Shown: positions 47,626 through 57,127 of the stretch, piece by piece
Position numbering within the stretch: position 1 is the first letter of the stretch
How the letters are laid out: each line of letters begins with the position of its first letter
Assembly (NCBI GenBank): GCA_944470555.2
Contig: OX104127.1
Coordinates: 67,913,646 to 67,977,645 of the forward strand
Direction of reading: 5' to 3'
DNA from: Heterobilharzia americana
Taxonomy: Eukaryota > Platyhelminthes > Trematoda > Strigeidida > Schistosomatidae
Length of the DNA: 64,000 bases
Program-made: the position numbers and the translations under genes
The notes under the pieces: model-generated
Database searches by the model: none
Told to the model about the DNA's origin: nothing
What the model saw: only the letters and a program-made list of their open reading frames with translations

Positions 47626-48483
47626 TTACCATGGCAGATTCAGGCTGACTACTATTTCCTTCTGAATGCAGAAGTTTCGTTTGACAACTCGAATTGTGCA
47701 GGCGTCTACATATCCAAGCAACTTCTTATTTTGCTGTCTACTGATAACCCTAAAGAACTTACAGGTATCAATATCATGTCCATAGTCCATTAGGTGCTTC
47801 GTTATCGAGCTCCTCGGGGTCTTCTTTTCGGCATGCTTCAACCATTTCTGTATGTGCTCAACCATTCGGGTGGACAGACGCCTCTTCTTACGACCAATAT
47901 ATTTGCTTCCGCAGGTACATTCTAACCGATATATGCATTTAGATGTGTCGAAGATCGGAGTCCTGTCTTTCCCTGATTGCTGCAATACCCTTCTGGTGGT
48001 GCTAAGAATAACCAGTTTAGCTGCGTAGTAAGTCCTTCTGATAGACTTCTCCAGTCTTCGTCTAACTACCCCTAGAACACCGTCACCTTTGAATGGCAAG
48101 GTGACATAGGTTGGTTTCTTCTGTACAGTTGGGGCCGTTGTTCTGCTCCCTACCCACTTTGAATGCTTGTTGAAAAAGCTTTCTGGGTACACATTCCTCA
48201 CCAGCACGCTTTTTAAAGTCCCTATTTCGTAGTCTAGTGTGCTGTCGGAACAAATTTTCCTGGCTCTGCTACACAGCGTTCTAACTGCATTCACTTTGTA
48301 TTGGATCGGAACAAAGATTCTAAAATGAAGGTATTGTCCTGTCCATGAAGGTTTCCTATAGATGGACCTTTCTATAGATCCATTGATTCTTTTCACTAAT
48401 GAGACATCTAAGAAACTAATCATATTATTTTCCTCGTGCTCAATCGTAAAAGTCAGGTATATAATCAAGTATATATATAACAT
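47626..48483 (-). CDS. Penelope-like protein, C-terminal RT plus GIY-YIG (open)
   Basis: This uninterrupted frame of 285 codons is the longest open frame in the window. It opens inside the RT (NMISFLDVSLVKRINGSIER, the motif after the palm) and continues through the linker with FKGDGVLGVVRRRLEKSIRR. It then reads CIYRLECTCGSKYIGRKKRR, the Cys-x-Cys knuckle and GIY-YIG core, then RMVEHIQKW, SITKHLMDYGHD, and ends ...IVVSLNLPW. The RT palm with the catalytic aspartates is absent upstream, so the copy is 5' truncated and the apparent start codon is accidental. Its intact frame suggests a recent insertion. Confidence 0.85.
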   Translation of the reverse strand: MLYIYLIIYLTFTIEHEENNMISFLDVSLVKRINGSIERSIYRKPSWTGQYLHFRIFVPIQYKVNAVRTLCSRARKICSDSTLDYEIGTLKSVLVRNVYPESFFNKHSKWVGSRTTAPTVQKKPTYVTLPFKGDGVLGVVRRRLEKSIRRTYYAAKLVILSTTRRVLQQSGKDRTPIFDTSKCIYRLECTCGSKYIGRKKRRLSTRMVEHIQKWLKHAEKKTPRSSITKHLMDYGHDIDTCKFFRVISRQQNKKLLGYVDACTIRVVKRNFCIQKEIVVSLNLPW

Positions 48484-48642
48484 CAGGTATATATAATAAA
48501 GTATATAGAGTATCCAGCTGACGAGTACTACTGAAATTTATCAACTCATTAAATCCTGTTTCTTTCACACTTGCTGCCTGTTTTAAATCGGTAATTTGTC
48601 AACTGACATAGTATTTCAGTATGTGACTGATTTTTTCGTATA

Positions 48643-49880
48643 ATTTAATAATTCCCATTGTAACATTAAGAACAAGATATTCAGCGAAGACACTCTTTTC
48701 AACAGAAAAAGAAATCTTATTCACTCTCTTTGCTATCGAATAAGAAGTATCTGTAGTGATGATTGTATCGACGAAGAGCTATCTTTCTTAAAAAGCACAC
48801 TTGTCGAAAACGGTTACCCTAGCCGTTTTATTGATAAAAATATGCGGGAAAGAAACACTAAACCAGTCATCTACTCGGTCTCAAGGAAAAGATTGTTTAT
48901 GAGCCTAGAGTTTAAAGGAGACCTAGCATCGGATGTACTGAAGAATCGTCTTACCAGATCAATCAATAGGACTTTCTTCGCAGCAGGATTTCAGTTGACT
49001 TTTACCAGCCGTAACCTATTCTCCGCCTGTGTTTAAGATAAGCTTCCTCGTTTGTCTGCCTCTATATGCATCTACCAGTTCACCTGCTCTTGTGGAGCAA
49101 GGTACATCGGCCGAAGCCAGAGAATGTTTTCTACACGCATACAAGAACATGTTCCTGCTTGGTTTTATAAAGGTGAAAGAAAGTCTGTTAGAAGTTCGAT
49201 TCTAGAACATTTGATTGACTTCCATCACACAACAAATCCAGATGATGACTTTGAAATTATTTATCGAATTCGCCCAAACCTCCCACGTTCCCTTTGTTTT
49301 CAACTCCTTAAAACAGCGGAGGCTTTAGCTATTCATGAACTAAGACCTGATCTGTGTGTACAAAAGAAGTATGTGCAGTCACTGTTTTTATCATGGCCAT
49401 AACATTTTCCCACCCCATTAGCTCCCCCCCCCCACTTTGTTAATTTATCCTTTGCATCCTTCGTTTTCCACTATTATTGTTATTATAATCGCCTTCACTT
49501 CAACTAGTTTCCGGTGTTGTTTCACTTAATTGTCTTAATCCTTTTAGAAAACATTGACTTCATCTTGTCCAATTTGTCTAATGCCATTACATAATACTTA
49601 ATTGATTTACCATTTTCAACAATTTTTTCACCCCCTTCTGAGTTATATACTTACTATGTACCATTCCATGTATTACATAAAATCTATTTGTTATCATTCG
49701 CACTTCAATTGTTATTATAATCATAAATGCCTATGTCATCACCCGCTCTATTATTATTGTCATCACCATATAGTGTTTAGTTTTCCTCACAGGATATAAT
49801 TTTTTCCAAATACCATATATATACGATTGTACAGCTTGAAAATAAATCCGTTGAAAAGAGTCTCTTTGCTGAATATCTTG
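48643..49880 (+). mobile_element. Penelope-like insertion with inverted left end
   Basis: A complete insertion lies between 12-bp duplications ttttttcgtata (48631-48642 and 49881-49892). The left 60 bases (48643-48703) are the element's terminal sequence in inverted orientation. From 48704 the plus-strand body runs from KRNLIHSLCYRIR-type sequence through GDLASDVLKNRLTRSINRTF (48920-48970). After one stop it continues ASICIYQFTCSCGARYIGRS (GIY-YIG; 49052-49120) to the C-terminus at 49402. The 3' UTR has a poly-C run near 49425 and ends with the same terminal sequence as 28775-28858. RT is mostly missing. Confidence 0.85.
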
Positions 49881-49892
49881 TTTTTTCGTATA

Positions 49893-50640
49893 AGCCAACA
49901 CCTACATTAAGAAGCCAATGCAAATTATTATTTCTTATATCTGCCAAAATCAGTTGTTAATTATCAACAACCATTCAATTTTTAAACAACAGATAAGGTC
50001 AGTTAACACCAGAATAGGATATTACTTGATATAATGAACGAAATGAATGATTCTTCTTCTACGAATCATCTTCTTCAACTGAAGATATTCGAAACTATAG
50101 AATCAATGATATCACTGAAGTATACTCACATTTTCGAAGTATTCATCGAGGATTGTTATAAGTTGAAGAACCATTGAAATAGAGGAGCACTAGACAGCTT
50201 TTTTGTCCTAGTAAACAGCCATAAAACCCCCAGGGATCAGACTGGGGTACAATCAGGTTTCATGGCGAACATGAGAACCATTTGGCCACTAGGTCAGAGT
50301 TCAGTGGTTCATAGTTTCCTACTTCTGTCACTTCACAATATAGCGTTGGCACGTGATTCACTTTCGACTGGTTGACCTCACGCGTAAGGGATTCTCATAT
50401 CGTTAATGAGCACTATACAGTTATGTATTTTGAGGTCCAATGTTTTCAATCGTTCTACAAATGATGTCAGTCCGTGATGAATACTTCTTTAAAAATAAAA
50501 TCCCCGTTAACCTCAAAATACTAGACCCATATTCGTTCTGCTTTCCTGTTTAATGCTGATTAGATTATTAAAAGACTAGAGAGAGAGTACCATCAATCTT
50601 CTGTTCACTAGGAACTATTTATCTTAACATAGTGTTTTGA
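49893..50640. other. Mostly unassigned, containing a SINE copy
   Basis: At 50470-50165 (-) the SINE family of 22335-22670 is recognisable (a head with tggccaaatggttctcat and the tail ctgtctagtgctcc). The remaining sequence shows nothing recognisable. Confidence 0.45.
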
Positions 50641-51990
50641 AGAGTATTTGTTGTTTCACTTAGTCACCTACATGAATGTTTTGAACAAACTATGAGATCC
50701 CTAAATGTCACACCTTTGTTTACTAACGTCCCTCTAGGAGAAACCAACGATTATATTTGTGAACAATTATTAGAAAGGAAATTATGAATTTGAAAAAAAA
50801 CTACTGCTAAAATGTACAATGAATGTCCAGTTCATCTTCAACAGTAATCTATACAGACAAGTTGACCGAGTGGCTATGGCATCCCCACTGGACAGGATAT
50901 TTTCAGACATATTTTTGGCAGAGTTGGAAAATGGTCCTTTGAAAGATCAAATTGCTAATATGGAATTGTACTGTCGATACATGAATGATACGTTTGTAAT
51001 CTTTGATAAGCGTATATGTATTAGTTCTATACTGAACCATTTCAACAGTGTTCCTCCATCAGTTCATTTTCGATACGAAAATTCAATCAATGATTCGATA
51101 GATTATCTTGGTGTGCTAATGACAAGAACCAAAGACGGCAGTGATGTATAGTGGCTAGCAGTGGAAACCAGGACGCGCGTTTCATCCTATTTAGGACTTG
51201 TCAGGTGGATGTACCTGCCTCCCAGTCAGTGATTTCGTTCCTACCAGGATTCGGACTCGGGACTCTATACTGGCTCTATACTAAGAAGCAAATATGGAAA
51301 ACTAACGTCTAAGGCACAGTGCATGAACTTTCTCAGCTTTTTACCGATGAAATACAAACGTAATATAATCAGGTGCCTGACATTTACAGTAAGATCAATT
51401 GATTCTAAGGAAAAAGAACTATTGTATATCGGTGATATTCTAAGTGGAAGCAGATATCCGGATAAGCTCATGAAAGCTAACATCACCTACATTGGTCCTG
51501 AACAAGAAATGATGATATTGGAGAAGAAGGGAGACGCTGCAAGTGACATCCTTTCACAACGCCTAGCTAGAGCAGTCAAAAAGGACTTTTTATGCAGATC
51601 AGCTTTGCATATCATTCAGCAATCGGCTAATGCTCACTCCGTCACTAAAAGACAGCCTACTTGATCTTAGCTCTTCATCCTTCATGTGTCAGTTTAACTG
51701 TTCCTGTGAAACTAGTTATACAAGACGTAGGATGAGGCAAGTGCATCTCCGGATACGAGGGCATTCATCAGCTAGGTTCGGAAAGGGTGAAATGAAAGTG
51801 GTGGAAAGTTCAGTCCTAGAGCACCTAGTTGACATGGGGCACCACACAGATGCTAACAAATCTTTGAATGTCATTCATCGTATCGCCAACGCCTGCTCAA
51901 AATAGCGGAAGTTGTCACAATAGAATTGATCAGACCTGAACTCTGCATTCAGAAAGAACATTTCAAAGAGTTACTTCTCCTTTGGCCTTC
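50640..51990 (+). mobile_element. Penelope-like element split by a retrozyme
   Basis: The plus strand reads RQVDRVAMASPLDRIFSDIF, then YCRYMNDTFVIFDK, where the catalytic Y.DD has become YMND, then DYLGVLMTR to 51150. A retrozyme interrupts it (51147-51280). The reading resumes MKYKRNIIRCLTFTVRSI, KGDAASDILSQRLARAVKK, and after a frameshift FMCQFNCSCETSYTRRRMRQ, where the YIG of the core is mutated. It then runs to the C-terminus near 51990. Both catalytic centres are damaged. Confidence 0.85.
51147..51280 (-). mobile_element. Hammerhead retrozyme nested in a PLE
   Basis: The minus strand keeps a well-formed ribozyme: stem I, CTGACAAG (only G8 changed to A), a stem II close to the consensus, GAAA, stem III acgcgcgt and a GTC cleavage triplet. 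One substitution separates it from a consensus core. The copy is truncated within its tRNA-like head at about 51270. Confidence 0.75.
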
Positions 51991-51999
51991 AGTGAACTG

Positions 52000-53090
52000 A
52001 GGTCCACTCCTGCCTTTTTATTCGTGATTTGTTTGTACACTATCATATTATTTATCTGTATATTCATCATCTCACTATTGGGAAATTTAAAAAGAAAAAC
52101 CGATTTCCTTACAATCCCTAAATCTCCCTTCATTCTGAAAATGTAAATGGTCTTAACTTGGCTTGATTTCACGCTGTACATATCCATTTAATAATTGATT
52201 ATTTGGTGAGATCATAATAATATTTTCTTAGCTGTTACGAGAATGACTGACAATTGTGTTATTTACAGTGGCCACATAGGAACCATTATTACTGCTAATA
52301 GTTTGGTAACGCATAACGGTTTTTTCACTCAACTCGCCGGGTGAACTTCCTTTTTATAGTTCTCAGTTCTTTCATGCTTTTCATAACATTTCTGATGTTA
52401 ATTTCTGTTGTTTTCTTGTTTATTTTAGTGCGTTGCTTGCTTCTTCCAACATATCTAAATTTTCCTACTGAGTGAAATGTAAATTCATCAATAGTTTGGA
52501 AACTGAAATTCATAATCTTTTTCACTTTCTACTTATTCCCTAATTTAAAAAATGTCCATAGTTTTCTACAATAAGAGTCTTTTATATAATTTTACTTTGT
52601 TACTATTTCCAATTTCACTCTGTTTGGAGATCAGGTAATAAAAATCACAGCGTTATATCCCAGAAATATTGTTATTCTCACTTAATGAATTCCAAGGGTC
52701 TTACTGTACTGTCTGCTGTAAAATTTTATCAACACAACGAAAAAAGCGTAATGAATTTTGGTGACAAAGTATTTCAAATGAATACATCGGTAGTTTCAGT
52801 AACCTGCTTCAGCAAGTAACTTGGAGACAGATGAAGAGAATATTTCTCAAGTGGCACCAAAGACTATATCGGCAACTGCTGAAGCAGTCAATTAGGCTTG
52901 TCGAGTGACTCATAGGTCACGCTAGCAACTACCGAGATTAATAACCACATTTTTATATTTCTGTTAGAATGGTAGATTTTTATAAAATAAAAAAACGTGA
53001 TTGGTTATCTTAGCAGTTGTTACAGTGGGCCTTATAGTCACCCGGATGACAAAAAATCTGAGGTGAGACAATGTATTTCGTTCAGCTGAT
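52000..53090. other. No recognised feature
   Basis: Intergenic AT-rich stretch; small frames at 52187-51963 and 52525-52325 (-) carry no recognised motif. Confidence 0.35.
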
Positions 53091-53095
53091 GTCCT

Positions 53096-53527
53096 TGTAG
53101 TGCACCATCCTGGCACCAAAATATAACTAGGGCTAAAATAAATAGTTTAAATTAAATTAACTAAATAAATCTCTAGCTTGCCTCCGGATGCTTAGGGTGT
53201 TTTAAGTTTTGTTTTAACGAGCATGCATCTGAGCAGGCTTGGACGCCATTTTTGCGCTCCATTGTGCTGATCACCACGCACGTACTCTGAGTCCCTAGTT
53301 CAGCCTTATAAGCCAGATAAGTTGATTAAACTTTTCCCTCATTAATTATTATTACATTTACCTTAAATACATAGCTCCTTTAAATACATTACGTATCAGT
53401 TCTTTTGATTTGTGTTTTGTTATCAGTACTTACACGTTAGGTAAAGTACTGGTTAAGCAGGTACTAGAGCACATCAAGTTAAGTAGGGTTGATGAAGCGT
53501 TACGGAATTGTAACACGCATCCCTACA
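53096..53527 (+). mobile_element. Solo LTR (LTR retrotransposon)
   Basis: This 432-bp unit runs from TGTAGTGC to CCTACA, flanked by the 4-bp duplication tcct (53092-53095 and 53528-53531). It is the same family as 25889-26309 in the opposite orientation. Readable shared blocks include ccggatgcttagggtgtttt and ggcttggacgccatttttgc. No internal element sequence is adjacent, so the two ends have probably recombined. Confidence 0.82.
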
Positions 53528-53532
53528 TCCTT

Positions 53533-53750
53533 ATGGATAGTGGCTAGCAGTTGAATCCAGGAGGCGCGTTTCCTCCTGTTTGAGACTCGTCGGCTGAATA
53601 TACCTGCCTCCCAGTGAACGATGTTATCTTCAACAAGACTCGAACCCGAGACCGATCGCATCATGCACCAGAACGTCATCTACTAGGCCAGTGATTCATG
53701 ATAATCACTTCTTCATCGACGGATATAGTGTAAGCAACAACATAAAGCCG
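53533..53750 (-). mobile_element. Hammerhead retrozyme copy
   Basis: It begins right next to the solo LTR duplication. The minus-strand ribozyme has CCGACGAG (U4 changed), GAAAC and an imperfect stem III. The tRNA-like head follows near 53625-53690, with gggttcgagtctt read on the minus strand. Confidence 0.7.
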
Positions 53751-53754
53751 AAAA

Positions 53755-55285
53755 CCCAATTTTGGGAATTCTTCAGCTAATGGGTATCTACCTAAAATCT
53801 GAAATCCCACTGAGTCACAGAAAATGATTTAACATCTCTCCGAATGGCATTCACCAGGTCAAAATCATGTAAATTGAGTAGGATTTTCCTAAACAGAATT
53901 ATATATGATTGCAGACAGAGTGACTTTAAAAGTCACTCTATCAACTACTGACATATCCAGTTACGTTTCAAAATTTTGTGGAAAAATTAGCATTCCAGGT
54001 GAAATAAAGAAACCAAATTGGTAACTTGAGTGATTTCTAGGGCGGTTTTCATAGTCATGTCAGGTTGTAGACTAAACGTGTGCCAGCTGAATGATATCGG
54101 TACAGTGACAATGCAAGTCCAACTGGTAGCTAAGTCATTAGATATATTAGGAAACCTAATGTCACTGCCTACATCAAAGAAATGTAGAAAAATATAATGG
54201 AACGGGTAAATTCAAAGTTCATTTTTTTTATTCAATGTTTATTTATAGACCTCATCAAGACTAAACAAGGGGTATTTTTCTCCAAGTTCAAAGGTGAAAA
54301 AGTAAGCACCAAGTTATGGCATGGACATATTTGCTCATCAGTGTGTTCAGTGTAGTTGGATAATGCAGAAATAACTACCCTATTAACTGTTTTATCTATC
54401 ATTATGCAATCTAATATCTATTCCGCAAAATTCACACACCTCGTATATTCCCTGTGACAAGTTTCCTAATAGTTGAGTACTGGTTGTAACTTTTATCATT
54501 TCAAAGGAAGTATAATGGCGATGAGAAACTTCCAAATGATCCAACAGTTATAAGGAATACTGAAAGTTTACCTTTATTCATTTTCCAAGAATATATCAAA
54601 CTTCTTATGGTTTTTATCATGAATGACGTCAACTATATGACTATTAAAAGTCATTTACGATTATCTTAGTTTATTCTTTCTCTCAGATTTGACTTTTTCA
54701 CATTTTACCTCTGTTCAGTGTAGTTAAAGTTAACTACCATGAATGTAGTTATCCATCATATACATAATTCACAAAGGAATAACCATAAAGATCATGAGAT
54801 ATATTATGTATACATGTGTGAGTAGATCAACTTCAGTGGATTTACTTCACAATAATATCTGGTATTTCCCTGGTTGAAATTAGCATTCATCTATTTTCCA
54901 CCCTTGGCCGATAGATAAAATATAATTCAGTAAAATGAAGTGAGTTGTAGATAGGGACATTGCTACCATATCATGTTTCTTAAATTTATAAATTTTGAAA
55001 ATAATAATGGTAAGACTGGTTGTGATTTTGGGACAACACATTACAAGTCCTTTGTAAAAAAATATTCTGTTTGATATTCTGTTTGAGCGCTTAATGTGGA
55101 TATTCATCCCAGGTACTTATAGATAAATTAATTTGATAATAGGAAATCTAAAGCACTATAGTTGTATATTTTTGATTAGTAACACAAGTGACCTAAAGAA
55201 CACTTACTAAAACGAGAAAATAATAATACAGTTGTTTGAAATACTTTTTAACCTACTCATATAACTATCAGAACTTCCTCTGTCA
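53755..55285. other. No recognised feature
   Basis: Sequence downstream of the lectin gene; AT-rich. It probably includes the lectin 3' UTR. No other gene or repeat was recognised. Confidence 0.35.
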
Positions 55286-55287
55286 TA

Positions 55288-55995
55288 TTACAATAAATCT
55301 CCTAGTTCATCTTCAGTCATTGAATCCTGTTTCTCTAGTTTCTCTGATCCGGGACGAGGTGGTGCTTCTTTCTTCTTTTCTGGAGTTACAGTATCATTTT
55401 GATCAATTACTGGGACAGTCAAACAAACGAAGTATCTTTTTTCAGAACACAAGTGAACTCCCCACTGTCCAGAAATATAGTCCACAGATATACACCGGCG
55501 TTCACCCATGCGCATGGAAAATATTTCCTGATTAGGCAAGCGAAGAAAACTGAAATCACTTCTGCTGCCATCACTCCAGTGAAGAACATAAATAGACCTT
55601 AGAAACTCATTCATTGTTTTGATCACTTGACCACCTATCCAAAATGAATGATTTTCTTGTTTTGATATCCAATTAACAAGGGCAAGATTTTCTGGATAGG
55701 AGTGCAAAGATGCAAGGCTTGTTCGAATAACTATTCTAACACCCTCTGATTGGTTGACTGGACGTGAAGAAAGACGAATCAGATCCTTTTTGCCCGTAGA
55801 ACTAAGTGTGCTTTCAGATTCAGACACCTTTCCAACTGAGAACCGACAGAAATCTTCGGCTGCAGAGAAGTTGAGTTTGGCCTGCTCGTCCCCATGAACA
55901 AAAGTGAAAACGCGGGAACCAAGGGCTCCACGACTTTTTTCAATTGCAGTAGTAGTGTGCAGAAAAAGAAAGAATCCCACTAGCTGCACTAGCAT
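55288..55995 (-). CDS. Secreted C-type lectin domain protein (single exon)
   Basis: This frame of 235 residues starts at ATG 55995. Residues 1-17 are a signal peptide (hydrophobic VGFFLFL core). A C-type lectin fold follows: the SAAEDFC block with Cys50, LASLHSYPENLALVNWI (about 94-110), FWIGGQ (118-123), then GERRCISVDYISGQWG (Cys168) with Cys183 and Cys191, giving the usual two disulfides 50-191 and 168-183. The EPN/QPD and WND calcium-sugar motifs are missing, so sugar binding is doubtful. A 40-residue Ser-rich insert sits between Cys50 and the LAS block. The C-terminal tail is charged and proline-containing, with no membrane segment. Four N-glycosylation sites are visible (Asn42, 81, 115 and 200). 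Confidence 0.85.
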   Translation of the reverse strand: MLVQLVGFFLFLHTTTAIEKSRGALGSRVFTFVHGDEQAKLNFSAAEDFCRFSVGKVSESESTLSSTGKKDLIRLSSRPVNQSEGVRIVIRTSLASLHSYPENLALVNWISKQENHSFWIGGQVIKTMNEFLRSIYVLHWSDGSRSDFSFLRLPNQEIFSMRMGERRCISVDYISGQWGVHLCSEKRYFVCLTVPVIDQNDTVTPEKKKEAPPRPGSEKLEKQDSMTEDELGDLL

Positions 55996-56218
55996 TGTTT
56001 GTAAGAGAATGCAAGTTGAGTGATAATCAGTCGTGATGAGAACTCATTCAAAAGTTCTAAAGAGGGAAAAAGAAAAGTATCTCGTTACTTTTTAGCAATA
56101 TAATTCTAAAAAATATTTGTTTATCTGCAAACTTAGTTACTTTTATTGTTTGTCCTTACTAAGAGTTGACCTTGAGAAGTGGCGCTGACTCGAAATCCTA
56201 CAACTGTACAATAGCTAA
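55996..56218. promoter_or_regulatory. Divergent promoter region between the lectin gene and dymeclin
   Basis: Only 222 bases separate the start codons of two genes transcribed away from each other. Both 5' UTRs and at least one promoter must lie here unless upstream non-coding exons exist. No clear TATA box or other element was identified. Shared control is inference. Confidence 0.5.
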
Positions 56219-56358
56219 ATGGGATCTAATAGTAGTAGTCTTGTGAATGTTTCTGAGGATGAGCCATTACAAAAGTTTGTTGGACTAGAAGAAATACCAC
56301 CCGACAGTGATTACTGGAAAGAGTTTTTGTCTTCAGTCAGTTCACTGGTAAATAACAG
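56219..56358 (+). CDS. DYM: Dymeclin exon 1
   Basis: The ATG at 56219 gives MGSNSSSLVNVSEDEPLQKF, closely like the dymeclin N-terminus, including Gly2 in an N-myristoylation context. DYWKEFLSS matches the family's FW..LLS block. The exon ends at a GT (56359) after two bases of a codon. Dymeclin is a peripheral Golgi/cytosolic protein needed for Golgi organisation and vesicle traffic; loss in humans causes Dyggve-Melchior-Clausen syndrome. Confidence 0.88.
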
Positions 56359-56398
56359 GTTTGTTAAATTTTACGTGTCAAAGTTTCCAACACATTAG

Positions 56399-56536
56399 TT
56401 CGCTTGTAAACTTTGAAAACACCGACAGACGTTTGTTAAAAGATCTTAAAAAGAATAATCTCTGCTCCCACAACATTCCCAATCTCACTCAGTTCCTCAT
56501 ATCACAGATGTCAGAACTGATGGGATGCTCAGTGAT
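56399..56536 (+). CDS. DYM: Dymeclin exon 2
   Basis: It follows a 40-base intron (56359-56398, GT-AG). The reading continues RSLVNFENTDRRLLKDLKKN, then NIPNLTQFLISQMSEL, in place of the family block NLGALTKVFLSRTKEL. The donor GTAAGT begins at 56537. Splice phase 2 is consistent on both sides. Confidence 0.85.
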
Positions 56537-56568
56537 GTAAGTTAAAGGGGTGAAATTTATACCTGCAG

Positions 56569-56693
56569 ATGCGAAGATACTATTTTGACTGTCCAAAATG
56601 GGCTCCTTATTCTCCGTCTATCGGTAAAGTATCTCATGGAACACAGTTCCGAAGCCAGGTTTTTTTCCCATTTTACCGTAACTTCATCAGAGG
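56569..56693 (+). CDS. DYM: Dymeclin exon 3
   Basis: It follows a 32-base intron (56537-56568). It reads ICEDTILTVQNGLLILRLSV and KYLMEHSSEARFFSHFTVT, corresponding to the family's THNALFIICCLLKVFI and LQLHFTYEE region. The donor GTAAAC begins at 56694. An earlier GTAAAG inside the exon (near 56624) is not used in this model because the downstream reading keeps matching dymeclin. Confidence 0.85.
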
Positions 56694-56727
56694 GTAAACA
56701 TACTTTTACTTACATTTCTTATTATAG

Positions 56728-56800
56728 ATCGACATTGTTTATCTGTAATCGAATGCTTGTTCCCTGCGCTTTTTAAGCTTATTACTACTCTGCCTATACA
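56728..56800 (+). CDS. DYM: Dymeclin exon 4
   Basis: It follows a 34-base intron. It reads DRHCLSVIECLFPALFKLIT, then TLPI, matching the family block LLEELLCCLMQLITDIPL. It is too short to show as an independent frame and was recovered by splice phase and homology. The donor GTAGGT starts at 56801. Confidence 0.82.
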
Positions 56801-56833
56801 GTAGGTGTTTTTCTAACTAACATTTCTTCCCAG

Positions 56834-56959
56834 GGACAATACCTACCTGTTACATTGTGAAGCACACTTGTTGTGTATAGTTTTACTTTCTCGTCAAATG
56901 TATAAAGAATTGTCTGCTCCTTTGCCGCAAATTTACGTTTCTGTCGTTTGGGGAAAGTG
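56834..56959 (+). CDS. DYM: Dymeclin exon 5
   Basis: It follows a 33-base intron. It reads DNTYLLHCEAHLLCIVLLSR, then QMYKELSAP, corresponding to the DITYEISVEAISTMVVFLSCQLF block of dymeclin. The donor GTGAGT starts at 56960 after two bases of a codon. Confidence 0.82.
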
Positions 56960-57025
56960 GTGAGTTAGATTTGTGATTTATATCTGGTTCTGGATATATT
57001 TCTCACTATTCTAAATTAATTATAG

Positions 57026-57127
57026 CAGTGCTTCACTGTCTGAATTGCCGCTCAAAAAGCTTATTTGTCACTGTAGTTTAGAAGTCAGTTATGTTATGCT
57101 TCTCATTAAAAGTTTTAACCCCTGTTA
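57026..57127 (+). CDS. DYM: Possible dymeclin exon 6 (end uncertain)
   Basis: An acceptor TATAG ends at 57025 after a 66-base intron. The in-frame continuation reads CSASLSELPLKKLICHCSLE, then VSYVMLLIKSF, plausibly the LPYTSKLVKTLLYNFI region of the family. A stop comes soon after, so the exon must end before it; a weak GT is present near 57125. Similarity is low. The remaining two thirds of the gene are not recognised in the window and probably lie beyond it. Confidence 0.4.

Noticed and set aside
55399..55602. 67-codon plus-strand frame
   Set aside because: It is antisense to the lectin coding sequence, whose domain pattern is unambiguous.
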